Shown: one piece after another, positions 1 through 18,110 of the stretch
Position numbering within the stretch: position 1 is the stretch's first letter
How the letters are laid out: each line of letters begins with the position of its first letter
Assembly (NCBI RefSeq): GCF_021917145.1
Contig: NC_061063.1
Location: 812,715 to 876,714 of the forward strand
Length of the DNA stretch: 64,000 nucleotides
Origin: Hypomesus transpacificus
Taxonomy: Eukaryota > Chordata > Actinopteri > Osmeriformes > Osmeridae
Direction of reading: 5' to 3'
Notes under the pieces: generated by a model
What the model was told of the DNA's origin: nothing
Seen by the model: the letters and a program-made list of their open reading frames with translations, nothing else
The model's database searches: none
Made by a program: the position numbers and the translations under genes

Positions 1-1589
1 GTGCAGCAGTAACACCCTGTAATCAAGGCTACAGGCTTTGGTCTGCTATATAAACCAGGTTAGCATTAAAGTAACGGAAATGGATTAGGAGCTTCCTCAC
101 ACAGGAAAATGTTGTGCTGTTTACAGCTATGTGTGTGTGTGTGTGTGTGACTACAGACCCTGCTGTTCCTCAATCAGAACAGCCTCTACATAATTATATC
201 AGTACAGTATCTATACAGTGTATAGGCCAAACTAGAGTGCCGTGACCTCAGCAGTCATAAACACTGAGCTTAGTCAATCATAACCTCTGCCTCCTTTCCC
301 CCGGCAACACAACCTTGCCCTCCAATCACAACAGCCCTCCGTTGAACCCATTACGCTGTCTGACATGAACCAATCATAAATCATTCTATATGTTTGTTCA
401 ACCAATTCCCAAGCTCTTGAGTTGGTGTCCAGGTTGAAGTTCACTTTGATCTCCTGAGGTCATCCGTTCTAAGAATAACTCCCCTCTCCACCTCTATGTC
501 CACCACTCCATCCGTCCATCTATTCACTGCCATCACTCCATTCAGGCATCCATCTCTCACTCGGTCTCTCCTTCATCCTCTCTGCCTCCATCCCCCAACC
601 CTTCTGCACCTCCATCTCTCTATATATAAACACAATGTTGAGATCTCATCCATAATTCACACAGATCACTGGTGTCTGAAGAGAGGAACCACTTACAGCC
701 CCGGTCCGGCCCTCCCCGGCCAGCCCACCAATCAAAGGCCAGCAGGCCAGGGAACAGCAAGTGCTCTCATTAAAGTTGCATGAGATGAGCATTCTCTCGT
801 CCAATCAGAGGTCAGTATGCGATGACAGCCGAGGTGTTCCTCCAGGGTGTTATCTCCAGGACAGGAACAGATACACACATGCAGGCACACCCTACACATC
901 CCCCACCCTTCCCCAATACACACACACACACTTCTCTAGCAGAGGCGGACAGAAGCTCTCCAGTCATCTCTCACTCTGATGCCGAAAACTCTGCAGCTCT
1001 GTTGAAACACAACGTTCCGGACTACCCCCACACAGCCTCCTCCATGCACAGAGCTTCCTGCAACACAAACGCATCCCCCCCCCGCCCCCGACATACACAC
1101 TACTACACACACCGTACCGCTCAGAGCTGTGAACTCCCAGGGCAGGACACTGGTGCCTCGGTGTTCTGACTGGAGGTTGAGAGGACTAGTAGTATTTGAG
1201 GACTGTGAGAGGGAGAGAGGGGCTGTGTGTGTGTGTGTGTGTGTGCGTGTAGATGCCACCAGCTGTCCAGGGTTGTGAACTCCCTCGTCTGTGCCACCAA
1301 ACGACAGCGTCTGAGAAACAACAGCAGCAGGATTTCAAAGCGACGACCCTCGACAACGGACTCTGAATCCCACCCTGAAGAACGCCTCCAGAATGAAGTT
1401 GCACAGTGACTTAGGAACATCCAACGACCAGTTAAAAGGGCACCTGTCAATCGATTGTAAATCTGTGGTGAATCTCCTCAGAGAAGCTACTTCACAGGAG
1501 GACGGAGGGATCGTCCGTGGAGTCGATGTGCTCCCTTCTGTTCTGAGAGCAGCTCCTCCTCTCTTCATCCCACTCGGGGAAGAAGTCAT

Positions 1590-2272
1590 CCTCTCCTTCT
1601 CTCTGCTCCCCCTCTCCTTCTCTGTTCCCCCTCTCCTTCTCTCTGCTCCCCCTCTCCTTCTCTCCGCTCCCCCTATCCTTCTCTCTGTTCCCCCTCTCCT
1701 TCTCTCTGCTCCCCCTCTCCTTCTCTCTGCTCCCTCTCCTTCTCTCTGCTCCCCCTCTCCTTCTCTCTGCTCCCTCTCCTTCTCTCTGCTCCCCCTCTCC
1801 TTCTCTCCACTCCCCCTCTCCTTCTCTCTGCTCCCCCTCTCCTTCTCTCTGCTCCCCCTCTCCTTCTCTCTGCTCCCCCTCTCCTTCTCTCCGCTCCCCC
1901 TCTCCTTCTCTCTGCTCCCCCTCTCCCCCTCTCCGCTCCCCCTCTCCCCCTCTCCTTCTCTCTGCTCCCACTCTCCTTCTCTCTGTTCCCCCTCTCCGCT
2001 CCCCCTCTCCTTCTCTCTGCTCCCCCTCTCCTTCTCTCTGTTCCCCCTCTCCTTCTCTCTGTTCCCCCTCTCCTTCTCTCCTTCTCTCTGCTCCCCCTCT
2101 CCCCCTCTCCTTCTCTCTGCTCCCCCTCTCCCCCTCTCCTTCTCTCTGCTCCCCCTCTCCCCCTCTCCTTCTCTCTGCTCCCCCTCTCCCCCTCTCCTTC
2201 TCTCTGCTCCCCCTCTCCCCCTCTCCTTCTCTCTCCTTCCCCTCTCCTTCTCTCCGCTCCCCCTGTTTTCCC
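1590..2272. repeat. CT-rich minisatellite (about 21-bp units)
   Basis: Degenerate tandem copies of ctccttctctctgctccccc, mostly 15-24 bp apart, covering nearly 700 bp. The top strand is almost purely pyrimidine, a composition able to form triplex (H-DNA) structures. It lies in plekho1 intron 2. Confidence 0.92.
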
Positions 2273-2921
2273 TCCTCTCTCTGCCCCTCCGGCCCAATTC
2301 AGCTACTAGTCCACAAAGTTCACATCTGAATGATAACAAACCATGGGCACTAACACACCCACACCCACAGATGCACACACCCCCACACACACTAGACGCA
2401 CACATGCACGCCTCTCACACAGACACACACACACAATTACACAAACAGGAATGCTGTGATGTCCTTCGTAACTAAGCAAGGTGACTGTGTCTTTACCTCT
2501 CACATGGACACACACACAGCAACACACGCGCACACTGACAACACGTACACAAACACACAATCATACAGATATGTCCACACACACGTGGATACACACCCTT
2601 TAACACATGTTCACACACAAATGAATACACGTGCACACACACACATTTTCTCGGGCTTTGTTTTGCGTGAGGGGATGGAGGGCAGCACAGCGAGAGACAC
2701 AGCTGTGTCACCGACACTTGTTTTAATGCCTGACGCGTGCTGCCTGCTCAGCCTGCAGGCTGAGGGCAGAGGGAGGGAGAGGATCAGGGCCGCACAGTAG
2801 CACAAATCAAGGCTACATCATCCCGAATCTGGGCTGGCGTGCAGCTGGAGCCCACAGAAGATCATCGTGTTCCTCTGATTATCCATCTCTTCTGCATGTC
2901 TCTCTCTCTCCCTACTTCTCC

Positions 2922-2967
<46 letters not shown>

Positions 2968-3138
2968 TCCTTCTCTCTCCCCGGTGTCTCCCTGTACACT
3001 GAACTGCAATGCTAACAGGTGTCAGTGATCTCCTCTCCTACTCAGCTGCTCTCCTCCACTCTCCTCCGCTCACACCCTCCATCCCTCCCAATCCCTGACC
3101 TGAACATAAGCTATCATCCTCTTTTGTCTTTCATCACA

Positions 3139-3296
3139 GAGAGAGGGAGAGAGGGAGGGAGAGAGGGAGAGAGGGAGGGAGAGAGGGAGAGAGAAGGAGA
3201 GAGAGAGAGCGAAAGGGAGAGAGGGGGGGTGGGAGAAAGAGGGAGGGAGGGAGGGAGGGAGGGAGGGAGGGAGGGAGGGAGGGAGAAGGGGTGGGA
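3139..3296. repeat. Purine-rich GA / GGGA repeat
   Basis: Short interspersed gagagggagagagggaggga units ending in a clean (GGGA)n stretch at about 3239-3285, within plekho1 intron 2. Confidence 0.9.
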
Positions 3297-3847
3297 GAGA
3301 GGGATGAAGGGAGACACACTGATCAAGGTGAACCTCCAGCCCAAATCTGTCCTCTTAGGGGCTTAACTCAGAGACCGTCATCATACAGCCTCCAGTCTCA
3401 TTATGTGGGCATCTGTCTACTGGACTCAGGTTACGGCGGGAGCGTGTGTTTGTGTGTTGTGCATGCCTGTTCCTCCTCTACCTCCCTCTCTCCTCACAGC
3501 TACAGTAGCAGAGCATCAGCATCTTCCTATGGCCCGTTCAGCTCTCACATCTCGTCAGGGTCTTAGGACTCAGGCAGTCACGCGAGCCCTGCTCCTTGGG
3601 GAGGACACAGCTAAGGCCCACATGAAACATTCAGAGGTCGTGATGCTAACTCCGGCGATCACTGAGCTAGGCTGACGGGGACAAAAGGAATGTGTGTCCC
3701 TTTTGTGCAACCGTGCGAGAGTTTGTTTTGAACAAAGTTTACTTAAGGATTTCTCAGCGACTCACCTCCCATTCCCTCATTCAACGCTCAACACACGTTT
3801 GACAGTTTGGACCCATTAGTTGAAGTTGGAGCATGTGTTGTGATGAG

Positions 3848-3850
<3 letters not shown>

Positions 3851-3936
<86 letters not shown>

Positions 3937-3946
3937 CGCGCGCGCG
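3851..3946. repeat. (TG)n(CG)n alternating purine-pyrimidine tract
   Basis: About 39 TG units (3851-3928) followed by nine CG units (3929-3946), an uninterrupted 96-bp alternating purine-pyrimidine run. Both halves favour left-handed Z-DNA. Its CG end is only 7 bp from the plekho1 exon 2 donor. Confidence 0.95.
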
Positions 3947-3953
3947 AGTATAC

Positions 3954-4733
3954 CTCTTTTTCAGAGATGTACAGATGGTCTCCTCTCAGTATCACGAAAC
4001 GGTTTTTCCAGATTTCCCTGAAAATTCCTTTGCCACAGAACTTGCGAATCCAACCGACTTTATCTGTCTGGGAGGACAGCTGGCTGACATCTTGGGGGCC
4101 CTGCATGATCAAAGTGGAGTTAAGCCGTTAAAACCTAGTTTGTCTTGCGTAACATGTTTGTGATAGTTCTGGGGGGAAAACAGCGCTTTTTTGAAAAGCT
4201 CTTGTCCCTTTGGCTCGCGACATATGGCCTTTTTCGCGTCTTTAAACAAAAAGGTGCGCCCTTCTGTGCGTAAAATTACAATCTTAGTTTCTGGGTGTGG
4301 CGAATACAATATTATTTCAATCGCATGCTTTTTTTCACAGTGTGTATTTTTCCACAAAGACAATAGATAATGTACAGTGCGAGAACGGAGGGGTAAGGTG
4401 TCATCCGCGTCATCATGGCACAAAAGGATACTGATGCTACAGATTTAATATGGCATGAGTATGGTGGTGCCCAAACACCATTGTCTAATCATTAAGTGCT
4501 ATAGGCTGGGCTATAATGTACGCATCACCTCCGATTCACTGCCTACCGCTGGCCCCAGTCCGCAATAGCCGACTACACTGGTGCCAAACGCGTTCGCTCG
4601 AATCCGAGCATCAGGTTCGAATTGCCTTTCGAGATGTAGGCTGCTTTTAAAAATAAAAAACAAAACACACGATAAGCGACGTGCAAAAGTAACATTGATA
4701 CCTTACCCGTTTGGCCAAAGTGCTCTTCTTCAT
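3954..4733 (-). CDS. plekho1: Pleckstrin homology domain-containing family O member 1 (CKIP-1), 5' coding exons, partial
   Basis: Two coding exons on the minus strand: 4733-4707 (start ATG, nine codons, M-K-K-S-T-L-A-K-R, then donor gtaagg) and 4100-3954 (49 codons, acceptor catgcag). Joined in frame they give the N-terminus and the beginning of a PH domain, with the motifs [20 protein letters not shown] and [10 protein letters not shown], which I recognise as PLEKHO1. The family protein is an adaptor that binds phosphoinositides through its PH domain, interacts with CK2 and actin capping protein, and moves between plasma membrane and nucleus (family knowledge). The remaining PH domain and C-terminal leucine-zipper region are not found in 1-3953, so later exons must lie left of the window and intron 2 exceeds 3.9 kb. 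A (TG)n(CG)n block starts 7 bp past the exon 2 donor. Confidence 0.93.
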
Positions 4734-7641
4734 TTTGCCTAAATCACTTTTGTAGATTATCGATTGTTGAGTTCCTACAGTTACAATTATATTTTCCGAA
4801 GGGGAGACAGTTTTTCTGTAGCATGAACAGAATTTGCGCGTTTTATGGAGTATCCGTCACCACCTATATGTATCGGTAAAATATTTATAAAATTCAGCTG
4901 ACAGGCTCAATGTTTCCGCTGTCTGTTACGCCGTGGCATCCTCTCTCCTCCTCGCTTAAACTGAAAGCTCACGGTGGCGCGCGGAGAGGGTATTCCTGTT
5001 ACGGTGCTCGAGAGCTCCATCTACACGGCAGAAGCGGTGTGACCTCGAGAAAGCGAAGCGCTCAGACGTCAGCTAAGCCAGGGTCATCTAGGTCACTAAA
5101 CTGAGGACAATAACGCACAAATCTTTCTGAAGGCGAAACAATCCACATATCATTTACCATAATTATTTCCAACATGGCTGACTATATGACCATGACCTAT
5201 GGGGTAGCCTAGTTATTCAGCAGTGAGTAGGCAAACGTTTTTAGCTTGATTAACCAGCAAAGAACAGTCCGCTGATGTCAGTTTAGTGTGCGGTTTTGCT
5301 GTGTTTGATTGTCTGTTTGTTTTGCGCTGTTGTCTGGTCTAGCGTTGTATTTTAGGGCTGGTAAGATCATGTTGTTGAGTATTTTGGGGGCAAGAGGAGA
5401 TGAGTCACCATGTTTGATGTGAGCTCCAGAGAAAGACATAACTGTGGTCTAGGCCCTCATCACAGGATTAAACCTATGATCTCCACCTCTCCTCCCCTTT
5501 CCTCCATTCTCCTCTCTGCCGTTCTCCCCTCTCCTCTCCCTGCCCTTACCTCTCATTCTCTCCATACCTCTCTTCCTCTCCCTACCTCTCATTCTCTCCG
5601 TACCTCAACCTCCTCTCCTTACCTCTCCTCCTCTCTTCTCCACCCACCCACCCCTCCCCCACCATTACAGAAACCAACTCAACTCACAGCAGCCCGGTCC
5701 GCTCTGCTCTCATCACGCTCACCTTGGTCAGACAGTCACAAATTGGCCCAATTATCCTTCCTCTCCATGCCCTCTCCATCCAGGGTTCACCTGGAGGTCA
5801 GGGGCTTACAGCCCCCGGTCCCAAGGCCCCTCTCATGTTGCTCTGAATGAAACAGATCAAGCCCTCGCTGGCTCTTAGGCCAGGGACAAGGTAGGGCCAG
5901 GGCCAGGTCAGGCCCGAGGCAGGGCCTGACTGGAGAAGCGTCTGGCCCAGGACCAGAGAAACTTCAGGCGTTGTGTAAGAGCTAAGCATCAACCACGCAT
6001 CCAAGCTTCCTCCTCCAGATTTCTCCAGACTGTGGCTTTGAGACAAGTTTCTGGCAACGCTGTCCTGTGTTTGTGTGTGTGTGACGGAGAGGGTAGGATT
6101 AAGTCTGCTGCTCTGAATGGACAGTGGGGGAGGGGAGGGAGGGGGGCCAGCATAGCTGTGGGCTTTCTGGCTGGCACCGCATGAAAGGGGGAAGAAGGTC
6201 CTGGCACGGTACCAACCATGCTAAACATCAGCTGCCACAGCTTTGATGTGTGTGCGTGTGTGTGTGGGAGGGGGGGTCATCTACAGGAGTCCATGTTGGG
6301 CCCTGACATTGTCAAACGCTGAGCCGTTCTGTGATACTGTTAATACTCCCAACGTATAGATCAACCATAATCTGCTGACCCAGAACGAAAGACGTAGAGA
6401 GGCAGGTGGAGGCAGAGGTAGACAGATAGAAATGGACAGATCGAGGTCAGATGGTAAAGGTGGAGAGGTCGAGTAAGAGGTGGGTAGAGATGGGGAGGAA
6501 GAGTGGGGGTAGAGAGACAGAGGTAGAGATGGACAAAGGGAGAGATAGAAAAGTAGAGGTGGAGAGATAGAAGGGGAGAGGAAGGAATTAGAGAGGTGGA
6601 GGTAGAGATGGACAGACGGGGGGAATGAGGCACCTTTCTGAAGGACGTTCAGAGAGCGATGGCTTAGCATAATAAAAGTGGCGAGATAGTAAGAGGATTA
6701 AGTTATCATTATTGATCTAAAAGAGAGGAGGGGGGGGAGGGGGGATGGATAGAGGGAAGGAGAGGGTACTGTGTATAATGGGTAATATAATTACAGCATG
6801 AATGAATGACAGAAATTAATTCAATAAACAAGACAAGGCAACACGGCACTTAACATTTGCGGATGCTCACTATTCCATTTAATATTCACAGTTGCAGGTG
6901 TTTTAAGTCAGTAGGTGTTGGAGAGACAATAACAAGGCAAGAACTGTACAGGAAAAAAAAGATACATTATCCACACCGACATCGCTAAACCTTTAGAGCT
7001 CTGCTTACCCAGGCTGGGAGGAAGTCAATCACATCGCATTTAAAACCGAATGGTCAACTCCCATAGTTAAAGTCGAGCACATGTATTTGAATGCTGTTCT
7101 GTTAGATTGATATAAATACACTTGAGAAGCTTCAACAGTGTTCTTTTCTATATGACATTTAAATGGAAGCTTCCTTAACTCAGTTAATTGACAGTGAGCT
7201 GACGTCAACCAGGCTTCTAAGGAACAGGACTTATCCTTCCGGTCCAGAGAAGAGATTCAAACCCTAACAAGACAAACACACACAGCACACACACAAACAG
7301 CACGCACACACACACACACACAGGCGGCACTGTCAACCTCTTAAACACACAATCTGAGTAACCTTGTTACCCTGGTCTCTTATGGGGGGGGGGGGGTCAC
7401 ATGTTGTTTACGAGGGCTGCAAGTCATGAGGACCTGATTCCAACATGTCTCTGGGGTGGGGTGGGGGGGGGGGGGGGGGGGGGTGCAGCAGATGGAGACT
7501 GAAACAGAGAACTGGAATGTGTTTATATGTGTATCGAGTGTGAGGGTGTCTATTGGTGTGTGTATACCTGTGTGAGTGTGTTTACAAATGTGTGGGTGTA
7601 TACGTGTGTGTGAGTGTATGTTAGTGTGTGTGTGTTAAGGT
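4734..7641. other. Intergenic region: plekho1 5' flank and vps45 3' flank
   Basis: The plekho1 promoter and 5'UTR should lie just right of 4733; CpGs are frequent to about 5110. No TATA box can be assigned confidently. Further right are CT-rich (5480-5670) and GA-rich (6390-6610, 6721-6770) low-complexity stretches, G runs (7385-7395, 7457-7483) and CA runs. No convincing gene was seen. The vps45 3'UTR must begin at 7641, but no canonical AATAAA on the minus strand was identified close to it. Confidence 0.6.
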
Positions 7642-13762
<6,121 letters not shown>

Positions 13763-14562
13763 CTTGGCGGCGATGTAATCAAACAGCTATCTAAAGCGAA
13801 TATAACAACCAAAGACTCGATCAAAAACAACGTCTTAATGTCAGGGGTCTTGATGCCCCTTGGTGCGACAGTTCCAACGCGTTTAATTTGTTGTCATGTC
13901 TGAATGTCGCTGTTGTTGACAAAACGTAAAGTGAGAATCAGCTGAAAGCCACGCAATGAACTCATTTCCGGGTGCTCCTCCGATCGAATCAAAGCTGATC
14001 TCCAGTCAGTAGATATGATCACACAGCTTACAATGTACGTTGAGTTGCTGGACATTTGCTCGCATTTCCCTGATTCGGGATCAGCAAAGGACATCCGTCT
14101 GCACAACATCCCACAATGCATAGCCATCTATGGCACTAAGAAGACGCCATTTTGGTAAGGGCAAATTTCAGACAAAAGCACTCAACAACTTTATCACATT
14201 TATTACACATCCACATACATGGTTAAAATATATTAAAATCCAGAACAACACGTTGTAAGGTTATACATTACTACTTTAATCTCAAAGAATTCCAATGTAC
14301 ATGTACCTGTACTTGTTACAAATGGCAAATACATTTGAAACTTGAACTGGATCTTTGTTATAAATTATAACAACCTGTGTCATAGGAAGAACAACCATTA
14401 AGTATCAGAAACTCCTCTCAATTATTCACAACAATGACCATATAGGAAAAATAGTTCTCTAAGAAAATAAAGAGTATTGTATAAAATATGGCATTGTGAG
14501 ATGGGCAGATGAGCTGAGGAGTGTCTGATTGATGTGTGTCTGATTGTGTGTGTGTGTGTGTG
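13763..14562. other. vps45 5' flank and RDH 3'UTR
   Basis: The vps45 5'UTR and promoter lie right of 13762; the sequence is moderately CpG-bearing to about 14150. The RDH-like gene's stop is at 14563, and its 3'UTR probably runs down to a minus-strand AATAAA at 14204-14199. No other gene was seen. Confidence 0.6.
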
Positions 14563-14688
14563 TCAGACATCCTCCAGAAAGCCCACCATCTTGGCACTGA
14601 CGTCCCACAGCCTCAGAGCAGTGAGGTCATCCCTCCCTTCAGGAGCTGGCTCTTTCACCCTGCAGTCACTGAAACAGAGAGACACAAG

Positions 14689-14747
<59 letters not shown>

Positions 14748-14749
14748 TC

Positions 14750-14820
<71 letters not shown>

Positions 14821-16990
14821 CGCACACACATTCACAAATCACCTAAAGTAGCAGCCGGTCTTGTTCTCCAGGCCCTGGGTGACGGCACAGTAGATAGAGG
14901 TCTGGGCTCCCTGCCAGGGGGTCTTCATCAGCAGGAGGGCCGGGGCGGAGAGCAGGGCGCTCAGCAGGGGGAACCGGGTCTGGACGTAGCGGCCTAGCTC
15001 CGTACGGATGACCCCTGGGTGGAGGGCGAAGGACGTCACTCCCCTGCCTGAGGGATAGAGGGAGGGAGGTGAAGGGGAAATGAAGGGATGGAGGGATGAG
15101 GGGGAGTGAAGAAAGGTAGCCACTGTAATCATTTTGGCCAAAATATAAACATTGAAAACACACAGGACAAAGAAACATGAAGCTACAATCAGAGGCACAC
15201 CGGCGGAGCATGGCTAGGAGGAAGAGGAGGACAAGGATGTGAAACGGTGACCCCTGACCTTGGTTTCTCCGTGCCAGCTCTCTTGAGAAGAGCAGGTTGG
15301 CTAGCTTGCTCTGTCTGTAGCTGACCAGAGAGTCGTACGGTGTCTTCTCAAAGTTGATGTCGTCCAAGTGAATTTTACCTGTCCGTGGTTAGGGGAGGCA
15401 AAAGACAACAAAAAGATTGTCACTCAGGTACGTCACTAACACTTTATTTTTCTTAATACCAATTTGGTTTCACAGGACTCTCTACACATAATTTAAGACT
15501 ATTGCTTACAGCAGCAGTTCTGGATCTGTACGCAATTGACTGTACGTCATTGTTGAGGGTCACTCAGCCAACACTATCTAATTGGATTGACCAATGGCTG
15601 ATGAAAGGTAGTTACCGCCTTGATGCGCAATGCTGGAAACGTTAACAACACGGCTGGGGGCGGAGCTTCTCAGCATATTCAGGAGCAGATTGGTCAGGAG
15701 GAAATGGCCCAGGTGATTGACAGCCAACTGGGTCTCACAGCCATCCTCCGTCAAGCTCTTGGGACACATCATCACACCTGAGGAGACAGGAAACAGGAAC
15801 CCTGGACGTTCTCACTGCGGCTCCATGCCTCAGCATCTCACACCTGGGCATCTGTCTGCTACAAAGATTGGGCTACTCTTCAACCCATTTACCATGTTCA
15901 TATTTTCCAAGGTCTAGGAGGTCTGAAACAACTTGAATATCCATAGGTAGATAGAGTATGTGTCTTCGGAAAGTGATTAGTTAAGACAGAGACACTCAAA
16001 ACATAAACAGCTGTATAGTAGACCCGTCCTTACAGACCCAGTTTGTCTCTCTCCTACCAGCGTTATTAATGAGAATGTCCAGCCGCGTCTCCGAGGCGAT
16101 GAACTCCCTGGCGAACCGCCGCACGGAGAGCAGGGAGGACAGGTCAAGATGGCGGACCACCACGTTGGTGTTTCCTGTCGACTGGCGGATCTCCACGGCC
16201 GCCATCTCTGCCCTGGTCATGTCCCGGCACGCCAAGATTACACGTGCACCTGAGGGTCACATGTCACAGCGCAGGTTAGCCCATAAGCAACGTGGACACA
16301 GCATAACAAAACACCCCGCGAGGTAAACATGACACCACGCAACGCAACGTAAAAACCAAATAAGCATAAACAAGGTCTCTGAAATACACGGTCGTTGTGA
16401 ATCTTTGCATCCAACCCTTCTTTCTCACACCTTTAAATCCTCCTATTCCTCTTAAACCCAAACCCTCAAACAACCTCCACAAGTCTTCATCCCAGATCCC
16501 CCCACAGCCACCCTCATCTCTTCACACAGGTGTTCCTGTGACACCTTGCCGTACCTCTGTTTGCCATGTCTCTGGCCGTCTCCTTGCCGATGCCGGTGTT
16601 GGCGCCCGTGATGACCACGGTCCTGCCATGCAGCTTGACACGACTGCGACAGACTCCGCCAGCAATCCACCTGCGCAGCAGCACCATGCCTGGAGGGTAA
16701 ACAACAACAACAACGTTTAGACAGAGTAACACTTCCTCTTCGGGGTGACCTCTGACCGGTCACTTCCTGTTACAGAGGATGGGTCAGACAGTCAGCAGCA
16801 GATTAGACAATGACACTGATCTAGCTCAAGCCTGATGCTTTGCTCTAAAGGTTCTCTGGGCAGGAATACTTCCTGACACTTATTTACCTCGTCTTTGTTT
16901 TTGTAAACAAGGTTTACATGGCAAATGCAAACATTTAAAAAAAGAGAATGGAGTGAGAGAGAGAGAGTGAGAGAGAAAGAGAAAGAGAGA

Positions 16991-17032
<42 letters not shown>

Positions 17033-18110
17033 GAGGGAGAGGGAGGAAAAGAGAGAAGATTTAAAAGAAGAGGGAGACTGCGAGGCAGCAAATAGACAAT
17101 GAAAGAGTACAGAGTTGAGCACTAGTAGGCCGTAGAGTAGAGTAGAGTATTAATAAAAAAAAGAGTAGGGCTCAGGTCAGGTCAGCGTGGGTTAAACCAA
17201 GGCTGTTGGTCTGACACGATCCATGTCTTCACAGACGGACTGCATCCATTTGGGTGGAAGTTCACAAACAACCATCTAACCTGATTATCTTCACTAATCT
17301 CAACAAAATGTGAGATTTTAAATCCTGGATTAAGATTGTTCAAGTCTGTCTTCGAGCCCCTAATACTCCCCCTGGGTCTAGTTGATCGATCCTGAGTGAA
17401 AAAGATATAAACATTTGTGCAGTTGATCCAGACTCTGACAATCCTCGAATCAAACATCACCACATGAGAGTACACAACACAGAGAACACGAAACACCTAG
17501 AGAAGCATGAAAACACCCTGAAAACACTTGATCCCAAGCAAGAGGATGAAGTACCTACATTTCTGGTTTTGAATCTACCTGAATAAATCTTTCCATAAAA
17601 CTTTAAACGGACCAAGGCTTCTTCTTTATGCATTTTATTAGAACGACTTGGGGACATCTGCAAATTCCAAGATAAATTACAGTCAACTTATATAATCATG
17701 AACAAACTACAGGGTGTGTGTTTTCCCCTCCTGACTTTGGCTCCCTACTGGCTCTGTCTCCTCCACCGCTTCTCCATCTCACAGGGACAGCTCACCCTAA
17801 CTTTGTGACCGTGTGCACCTGTAACTTTCCCCAGCTTCACTTTCTCTGACTCATTATCCACATACTGTGCCTACTGTCTCTGTTATACTGCACACACCCA
17901 CATTATTTACAGTGATTTGCACATAAGGACCCACTTTATTTTTTACATGTGTTATCATTGAGCTTCCTTCAATAAATCTGTTTCTGTCAATTCAATACAG
18001 CAAAGCACTACAAAGTCCACATTCCCCTTCTTAGAGGACTCACTGATGGTGGTGACGGTTGTCACGGCGCCATACTTGACGAGGGGATTGGTCTTCAGCT
18101 CCTGCCACAT
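14563..18110 (-). CDS. Retinol dehydrogenase, RDH11/12-like short-chain dehydrogenase/reductase, complete
   Basis: Seven exons on the minus strand: 18110-18044, 16689-16555, 16249-16058, 15777-15616, 15378-15259, 15047-14843 and 14668-14563. They sum to 328 codons plus stop. Exon 1 encodes [16 protein letters not shown] and supplies the first base of a Ser codon completed in exon 2. SDR hallmarks: cofactor motif TGANTGIG at residues 50-57, NNAG at 129-132, catalytic Ser180 in NVSS, and Tyr206/Lys210 in YRQSK. The motifs AGGVCR, HPGV and YFSDC fit the RDH11/12/13/14 clade, which uses NADP(H) to interconvert retinol or retinal, anchored in ER or mitochondrial membranes (family knowledge). RDH12-like is the closest by eye; DHRS13 was considered and fits less well. 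Which paralogue it is cannot be settled here. Confidence 0.92.
14692..14813. repeat. (CT)n/(GA)n microsatellite filling the last RDH intron
   Basis: About 120 bp of (TC)n on the plus strand, that is (GA)n in the gene's sense. It occupies most of the 174-bp intron 14842-14669 and ends roughly 24 bp before the acceptor. Confidence 0.95.
16690..18043 (-). other. RDH-like gene intron 1
   Basis: A 1.35-kb intron between the first (18110-18044) and second (16689-16555) coding exons, with donor gtgagt and acceptor ccctccag. It holds a GA microsatellite at about 16956-17050. No other coding sequence was seen. Confidence 0.8.

Larger units (their letters stand above)
1..3953 (-). other. plekho1 intron 2 (incomplete), repeat-rich
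   Basis: No coding exon was recognised on either strand. The stretch holds a 700-bp CT-rich minisatellite, irregular CA runs (about 2350-2650), a pure CT run (about 2930-2963), GA/GGGA runs (3139-3296) and a TG/CG run. Open frames here are low-complexity translations of those repeats. It is interpreted as intron because the plekho1 exon at 3954-4100 ends in a donor facing it. Confidence 0.75.

Noticed and set aside
1335-2475. Open frames of 356-360 aa on both strands
   Set aside because: Both are produced by the CT/GA minisatellite: repeated Glu/Arg/Gly on one strand and Ser/Pro/Leu on the other.
3954-4423. Frame extending from plekho1 exon 2 through 4423 as one exon
   Set aside because: The upstream part is intronic. 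The acceptor catgcag and the separate start exon MKKSTLAKR at 4707-4733 give the family N-terminus.
16514-16732. RDH start at the ATG in the second coding exon (16687)
   Set aside because: An acceptor cag lies two bases before it, and an upstream exon (18110-18044) joins in phase to give a longer N-terminus of normal family length.
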